A stretch of DNA of 6,127 nucleotides from Deltaproteobacteria bacterium (GTDB lineage: Bacteria; Myxococcota_A; UBA9160; JAFDET01). The position numbers and the translations under genes are program-made. Below are positions 5,361 to 6,127 of this stretch, piece after piece (positions within the stretch are counted from its first letter, which is position 1; each line of letters opens with the position of its first letter). Below the pieces are notes generated by a model, which was given only the letters and a program-made list of their open reading frames with translations, was not told where the DNA came from and did no database searches. The stretch is taken from assembly GCA_019310195.1 (NCBI GenBank), contig JAFDET010000192.1:1-6127 (forward strand), given 5' to 3'.

Positions 5361-6127
5361 ATGCGCGAGGCGCGCCTGCTGGGACGCGACCACCCGCGGG
5401 TGGGGCCGATCGCTGCGCTGGCCGAGGGTCCGCTGGCCATCGCCCTGTCCGCTGGCGGCGCCCCCAAGACCTACGACCACACCGATCCCAACGAGGACGC
5501 CGTGGGGTTCGCGCACCACGCGAACGGCGCGCTGCTGTTGGTGGCGGACGCGCACGGGGGCTGCACCGCCTCGGAGACGGCCGTCGCCTGGCTGCTCGAG
5601 CGCTGCGCGCCGGCCTGGCTGGAAGGCGCCCCGCCCACGCGCTGGCCGGAGCAGGTGCGACCGGCCCTGTGGGACGCGCACATGACGGTGCGCCGGGCGG
5701 CCCAGCGGCCCGATCGTCAGGGCTCCCGCACCACCCTGGCCCTGGCGCTCCTGCGCACGGATGCGCAGCGCCTGTACATCGCGTCGGTGGGAGACAGCCA
5801 CATCTTCCGCGTCTCGGGCGCCGCGGGCGAGGATCTGGCCGAGCCGGGCCGCCCCTGCCCTCCGCGCTGCTTCCTGGGGTCCGAATCCCTGAGCGAGGAC
5901 GCGCTCGCCGAGGCCGCGGTCGCCGATGAGGCCGCGCTGTCGGGAGTGCGGGCGCTGGTGCTGGCCACCGACGGGCTCTCGGAGAAGGGAGTCGGCGTGG
6001 CGGACCCCGCTGCGGCGGTGGGCGAGGCCGTGGCGGCCGGCACCGCTGCAGCACCGCACCTGCGTGCGCTGGAGACGGCGCGAGCCGTGGCCGAGCGCTC
6101 CAACGCCGCCCACCGCGACAACCCGTC
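5361..6127 (+). CDS. PP2C-family (PPM) serine/threonine protein phosphatase, C-terminus cut by window edge
   Basis: Metal-dependent protein phosphatase, predicted to remove phosphate from Ser/Thr residues of cytoplasmic targets. The frame stays open from ATG 5361 to the right edge, giving 255 residues, most of a catalytic domain of about 250. PPM motifs appear in order: PNEDAVGF (43-50), VADAHGGCTASE (61-72, usual form VADGHGG), GSRTTLALALL (121-131), ASVGDSHIFRV (141-151), LATDGLSEKG (201-210) and AHRDN (250-254) near the edge. The metal ligands Glu45, Asp63, Asp204 and Asp253 are therefore present. Two departures: Gly is replaced by Ala64 in the second motif, and the Arg that normally stands a few residues before NED to hold the substrate phosphate is absent (KTYDHTDP there). 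No signal peptide or membrane segment is present in the visible part; a C-terminal extension beyond the edge cannot be excluded. The gene is divergent from the oxidoreductase/kinase-like operon, with 54 bases between start codons. Confidence 0.85.
   Translation, partial: MREARLLGRDHPRVGPIAALAEGPLAIALSAGGAPKTYDHTDPNEDAVGFAHHANGALLLVADAHGGCTASETAVAWLLERCAPAWLEGAPPTRWPEQVRPALWDAHMTVRRAAQRPDRQGSRTTLALALLRTDAQRLYIASVGDSHIFRVSGAAGEDLAEPGRPCPPRCFLGSESLSEDALAEAAVADEAALSGVRALVLATDGLSEKGVGVADPAAAVGEAVAAGTAAAPHLRALETARAVAERSNAAHRDNP

Noticed and set aside
5191..6113. Long minus-strand and 5312-start plus-strand frames over the PP2C gene
   Set aside because: Low-complexity Arg/Pro/Ala content. The frame from 5361 contains all PP2C motifs in order and stays open to the edge.

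Overview
This is a dense, GC-rich stretch of bacterial chromosome with seven protein genes, two of them cut by the window edges. No RNA gene, insertion sequence, CRISPR array, prophage part or long repeat is visible. The longest stretch without a gene is 192 bases (2270-2461). The lipoprotein adaptor of a tripartite efflux pump at the left edge implies a Gram-negative (two-membrane) organism. High GC, GTG and TTG starts, and the mix of PhyH, Gfo/Idh/MocA, PP2C and histidine-kinase genes would suit Myxococcota-like or similar high-GC environmental lineages. That placement is a guess, because nothing in the window fixes the taxon.

Layout: (1) 1-734, minus, the N-terminal part of an RND/HlyD-type efflux adaptor lipoprotein, whose pump partner would lie to the left outside the window. 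(2) 834-1457, plus, ThrH, a HAD-type phosphoserine phosphatase/homoserine phosphotransferase, divergent from the adaptor. (3) 1454-2269, minus, a PhyH-family Fe(II)/2-oxoglutarate dioxygenase, which meets thrH tail to tail so that both stop codons share one CTAG. (4) 2462-3337, plus, a membrane acyl-CoA (delta-9 type) fatty acid desaturase, divergent from the dioxygenase across a 192-base control region. (5) 3369-4019, minus, a small soluble histidine-kinase-like protein with a clear phospho-acceptor His but a degenerate ATP-binding domain. (6) 4029-5306, minus, a Gfo/Idh/MocA oxidoreductase nine bases upstream of gene 5 and probably co-transcribed with it. (7) 5361 to the right edge, plus, a PP2C-type Ser/Thr phosphatase, divergent from gene 6 over a 54-base gap that carries back-to-back -10 elements.

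The genes do not form one obvious pathway. Two pairings may matter. The divergent dioxygenase/desaturase pair could share lipid-responsive control. The oxidoreductase plus kinase-like operon faces a protein phosphatase across one compact bidirectional promoter, which puts two signalling proteins next to a sugar-type dehydrogenase. I see no strong evidence for a novel multi-gene system. The observations most worth checking are the degenerate kinase, the apparently leaderless oxidoreductase transcript, and the PP2C phosphatase that lacks the usual phosphate-binding Arg.
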